This document shows positions 60,400-64,000 of a stretch of DNA of 64,000 nucleotides, in pieces. The translations under genes were made by a program, and so were the position numbers. The stretch's first letter is position 1. Each line of letters begins with the position of its first letter. The stretch is from Opisthocomus hoazin (lineage: Eukaryota; Chordata; Aves; Opisthocomiformes; Opisthocomidae), in NCBI RefSeq assembly GCF_030867145.1, contig NC_134440.1:9052001-9116000 (forward strand), in the 5' to 3' direction. Under the pieces are notes generated by a model. That model was not told the DNA's origin. It was given only the letters and a program-made list of their open reading frames with translations, and ran no database searches.

Positions 60400-61200
60400 A
60401 ATCACTGTCAAAGGTATTTGCAAGAGATTGTTTTAGTAAGAATTTATGAAATACAATTTAACAAAGTTCGTTGGCAAATTTCACTCTATTACTTATTAAA
60501 TGAATGGAATACAAAATCAAGGTAGGATTGAGGTAGAATGATTTATACAGAGATTGGAGAAGGGTGTAAGGGGTAAGGGAGACCCTCCCGTTGGGTCACC
60601 AGGTTCAGAATGGACCCCCCCCCCCCTTTCTAAACTCCTCAGAGAGGAGCCCAGGTACAGCTGGATCCAGACTTGGCCTCAGACCACAGCGGTTTATGTC
60701 TAAAGGATATGTCTAGCAGTAATTTTAGGTTTGTTCATAGTTAGAGAGAAATCAGAGGGATTTAGCAGTAATTAATCATTGGTTAACTTGGCATTTACGA
60801 AGTGATTAAAAGGATTCACTACAATCACAATAACAGGTTATTACGATTTAAATCAATTCACGCACGCACGCAGACAACATGCACAGCTAAAGGCACCTGC
60901 TGAACATCCCTCTGAGTTCAGTGAAATACTCACGGCAAACGACTTTTCTCAGCGGGCGAAGGCTGAGCCTCAAGGAGCGAGTTCAGCCCGGGCTCCGTCA
61001 GCGACGGTGACTTTGAGCTCCGGAGCTGGGGGCTCTGCGAGGCGTCGCGCTCCGAGGGAGACGCGGGCGCAGCCGCTGCCGTGCGGGAGAGCTCACGGGG
61101 CCTCTCGTGGTGCCACTGCTTGTCAAGTCGTGAAATTATGACTTCAGGCATCGGTGAGTTTCCATCACGGCCACAATCCGTAGGAGGCAATCCTGGCATC
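60400..61200 (-). repeat. Possible LTR/ERV-derived sequence
   Basis: AT-rich then GC-rich block unlike its surroundings, with a C12 run at 60615 and the texture of reversed bird LTRs. A TGTCA..CTACA block at 60406-60823 is flanked by ATCAC on both sides, a possible 5-bp duplication that could also be chance. Low confidence. Confidence 0.28.
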
Positions 61201-61489
61201 TTGAGGGCAGCCAGACAATTCCCGTACTTCCCAGACTGTGCAGTTCTGCCGTGTTGATCCGGGCAGCCGGAGTTCCTGGTGCGCTCCGGCAGCGCCTGAT
61301 CCCTTCAACTCGCTGCTCCCGTACAGAGACAAGGGAAGTGCCAAGTTGTCGGCCCAGCTCGCTGCGCTTGCAGCGCGGGGAAGAACACGATGTCGGCCGG
61401 CTCCGAGATCACGAGGGGGGCCGTACCACCACGCTGCTCCGGGCTGGGAAAGCCGTGCTCCTTCACCGCTCCTCACTGGGCTTGTGCTC

Positions 61490-61740
61490 CACCTTCACGG
61501 CTCTCCTCTGAACTCACTCCAGCCCGTCGACGTCTTCCTTGCTGTGGGGCCGGGACGCAGTACTCCAGATGTGATCTACTGAGTGCGGAGTAAACGGAGC
61601 ATCCCCTCTCACCAGCCCAGCGCGTTCGCCACGGCCGGGAGACACCGCAGCCGCTCGGCCCGTTGCCCCCAGGACCCCACGTCCTTCGCAGCAGAGCTGG
61701 GCATTCCCAGCCTGGGGCTTCTGATTCAGCCCCGATCACG
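61490..61740 (-). mobile_element. Old CR1 remnant
   Basis: The minus strand reads LYSALSRSHLEYCVPAP, the CR1 reverse-transcriptase C-terminal motif, next to GCAGTACTCCAGATGTGATC. Diverged from the other copies. Confidence 0.7.
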
Positions 61741-62885
61741 GGGCTTCCTTGACCCCATCCACCTTTTTTCTCCCTCCCCTGCTCACTGGATGGGGTCTGT
61801 GCTCGCAGTGGCTCTGAGAAAGCGACAAGGCAAAGAGCATGGGGACTTCGTGGCCAAATTCCACGGAAGGGGGACCTTCAGCTGAGACGCAAACCGTCTG
61901 CAAACGCTGGGAATGTGGGAGGAGGCAGTTACCACCATCGGAACGGGGCAAAAGCTTCTGGAAACTGGAAAAGTGGATTTTTCTACTAGGGACTTGTGAA
62001 GGCAAGGTCTGAAAGAACCATTTCTTGGGTGAAAGGCAATGTTTTGGCACGGTGGGGGAGGCATTTCTGTGAAGGATAGGAAGGTAAAATGAAGGGAAAC
62101 CCAAGGAGACTTTGGGAACTGTACATTTATGTGTTTGCACATGGAGTGGAGGAGAAGAAGGTGTCACGAGTGGAGGGGCTGGGGTGAGTGGGAGAAGAGC
62201 CCCCCGGTCTGCAGCACGCTTGGCGGGGTGGGCGGCTCGCGCTCACAGCCTCCTCCTCCTCCTCGGGGAAGCGTTTCTCTCAGGGGCTCCGTGCCCGGTG
62301 GTGGGCAGAGACACAAAGCCGGTGGGACCCCCTCCTCTGCCCACCCAGAGCTGAGGTGAGCGCCCGGCTGGAGACAGCTCCATGTCCAACGGCTCCGGAG
62401 CCGAAGCAGACACCTCCTTCTCCAGCCCCCGGAGGGAAAACCAGAGCCTGGGGGTCGGTGGACCTTCTGCTGCCCCACGATAGCTCTCGTTAGTAAAGAT
62501 GCTGTCAAACTTGGGTTGATTTGAGAGGTGCCAATAACAAATTTGGCATTCCTAATTTTTTTTGCTTGACATTCAGAAATGCTAGAATGAAGCAGGTTGG
62601 GGTGTTCTTTTGTCTGCACAGGACAGCCACCTTCGCTCTGCAAATATCTGTCCATATTCTGCCCTCCCGTGGAGAAAAGCGTTAGAGCCAGGCCTGTTCC
62701 ACCCTCCGAAGGACGAGTTCCTCCCTGCTCCGGTTTGTGCCCCGAGCTGGGCGAGAGTCCGACCAGACTTGGGGTGTTGGGTGGGACAACTGCCCCGGTA
62801 TGGCAGGAACAAGTCCTGCAAAGGCCACTTCCATGGCGTGTCTGACAGCACCATCTCAGACTTCTGTAATTGGTTTCAAAATTTA
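61741..62885. other. Intergenic, nothing recognised
   Basis: Unique sequence between CR1 copies with no convincing exon. Confidence 0.5.
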
Positions 62886-63403
62886 CAGAATCACAGAATC
62901 CCAGAATGTTCGGGGTTGGCAGGGCCCTCTCCGGGTCCCCCAGCCCAACCCCCTGCCCAAGCAGGGTCACCCAGAGCAGCTGCACAGCACCGCGGCCAGG
63001 CGGGGCTGGAATATCTCCAGAGAAGGAGACTCCACAGCCTCCCTGGGCAGCCTGGGCCAGGGCTCCGTCACCCTCAGAGGGAAGAAGTTCTTCCTCGGGT
63101 TCAGCTGGAGCTTCCTCTGCTCCAGTTTGTGCCCGTTGCCCCTTGTCCTGTCGCTTGGCACCACTGAACAGAGTCTGGCCCCGTCCTCCTGACCCCCACC
63201 CTGCAGATATTTAGAGGCATTTCTAAGGTCCCCTCTCAGCCTTCTCTTCTCCAGGCTGAACAAGCCCAGCTCCCTCAGCCTCTCCTCGTAGGTGAGATGC
63301 TCCAGTCCCCTCCTCATCCTCGCAGCCCTGCGCTGGACTCTCTCCAGTAGCTCCTCATCTTTCTTGAAGTGGGGAGCCCAGAACTGGACACAGTACTCCA
63401 GAT
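62886..63403 (-). mobile_element. CR1 LINE 3' segment
   Basis: About 520 bp in reverse orientation, opening CAGAATCACAGAATCCCAG and ending at CAGTACTCCAGAT. The minus strand carries an uninterrupted stretch of the reverse-transcriptase C-terminus ([19 protein letters not shown]). Suggests a fairly recent insertion. Confidence 0.95.
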
Positions 63404-63483
63404 TTTCAATTTTTTTTCAATGAAATTTATATTTTAAATTCTAAGAAATCAAATGGAGCTGCCTTTGAAAGCGGAAAACGGTT

Positions 63484-64000
63484 TGTTGTGACGTGCGGAA
63501 ACAAACTCCACAACTCATGGAGCAGTTACAAAGCCGCTGTGTTTATAACAGCGCCGGGTGCGAGGGGATCGCTCCTCCTGACTCGCACACCGAGTCACAC
63601 AGCATCCACCTATTTACTACAAAGTGTATCTAAGTAGGAGGGGTGATTGCAATTAGTTCTGGGAATGGGAATGATTATTATAATTATTTCTAGGGGTTCG
63701 TTATCATACTCCGGCCCTCTTTAGTGCCTGCATTCGTAAATGCCACCTGTCTGGTGGTCGCCTGTGGGGGTCTGCTGGATGAAGGCTCGCAGTCCTCCTC
63801 GCTGCGTGCTCTTCACCTTTGGCTCAGAATTCCCGAGCTGTCTGTGCTGGCGGAGCCCCAAACCACAGAGCCAGCTCCAGCTGGAGGGATGCTGCCTATC
63901 GACAGCAAATGTCTGGTCACCGGGCCTTGTGCGTCCCCGCTCCCCTCCGGCCATCTCGCAGCGGTCTCTCTGATTCCCGCCTGAGCTCGCGGCCGCCCTC
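63484..64000 (-). mobile_element. Probable LTR, truncated by the window edge
   Basis: Starts TGTTGTGACGTGCGG and includes GCGCCGGGTGCGAGGGGATC followed by CTCCTCCTGACTCGCAC, which I associate with the R/U5 part of bird retroviral LTRs in reverse. A TATAAA-type poly(A) signal on the minus strand at about 63541 would fit. The other end is not in the window, so no target duplication can be tested. Confidence 0.4.

Noticed and set aside
62164-62985. 273-residue minus-strand frame.
   Set aside because: Begins in the CR1 copy at 62886 and runs into anonymous GC-rich sequence; no independent support.
45501-64000. GADD45B, expected next to LMNB2 from mammalian synteny.
   Set aside because: None of its characteristic coding segments is recognised on either strand, so it is either outside the window or rearranged.
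1-64000. A previously undescribed multi-gene system, tRNA genes or other structured RNA genes.
   Set aside because: Both strands were read for these; only the three known genes, repeats and candidate regulatory sequence could be supported.

Overview
This window is bird genomic DNA, most likely from a gene-dense microchromosome (the block equivalent to chicken chromosome 28 and human 19p13.3). The avian call rests on many CR1 LINE copies with the bird CR1 3' tail, a solo LTR of bird type, GC-rich CpG-island promoters, and lamin exons that read as a close avian lamin B2. The species cannot be named from the sequence.

Three protein genes can be reconstructed base by base. (1) Positions 1-4181, plus strand: the last six coding exons of TMPRSS9 (polyserase-1). 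They hold the end of the second protease domain, a Ser/Thr/Pro-rich linker, one LDL-receptor class A module and the third trypsin-like domain, whose catalytic Ser is Ala. (2) Positions 6648-7137, minus strand: complete three-exon TIMM13 (103 aa), a small Tim chaperone of the mitochondrial intermembrane space. (3) Positions 13677-45500, minus strand: complete twelve-exon LMNB2 (600 aa), lamin B2, with a 3'UTR that may run about 5.2 kb to a poly(A) signal at 8478. The arrangement TMPRSS9 (plus), TIMM13 (minus), LMNB2 (minus) matches the human order as I know it. The 1.3 kb LMNB2-TIMM13 spacer is therefore positionally equivalent to the well-studied human lamin B2 replication origin.

The genes do not form an operon or pathway. 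TMPRSS9 is a membrane serine-protease array, TIMM13 serves mitochondrial import, and LMNB2 builds the nuclear lamina. What they share is convergent and tandem packing around CpG islands at about 6.6-7.6 kb and 44.7-45.8 kb.

From 45.8 kb to the end no protein gene is recognised. This part holds a second, gene-less CpG island (about 47.1-47.9 kb) with ZNF143-like and E2F-like motifs, a 12 x 13-bp GC-rich minisatellite, several CR1 copies, likely LTR-type sequence near 60.4-61.2 kb and at the right edge, and one stretch (51.46-52.14 kb) that looks like a conserved non-coding element. GADD45B, the next gene in mammals, is not seen.

The most distinctive structure is a complete 547-bp solo LTR in LMNB2 intron 4 (23027-23573). 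It has a perfect 5-bp target duplication, and thirteen exact-length 13-bp repeats have arisen inside it. I found no new multi-gene system.
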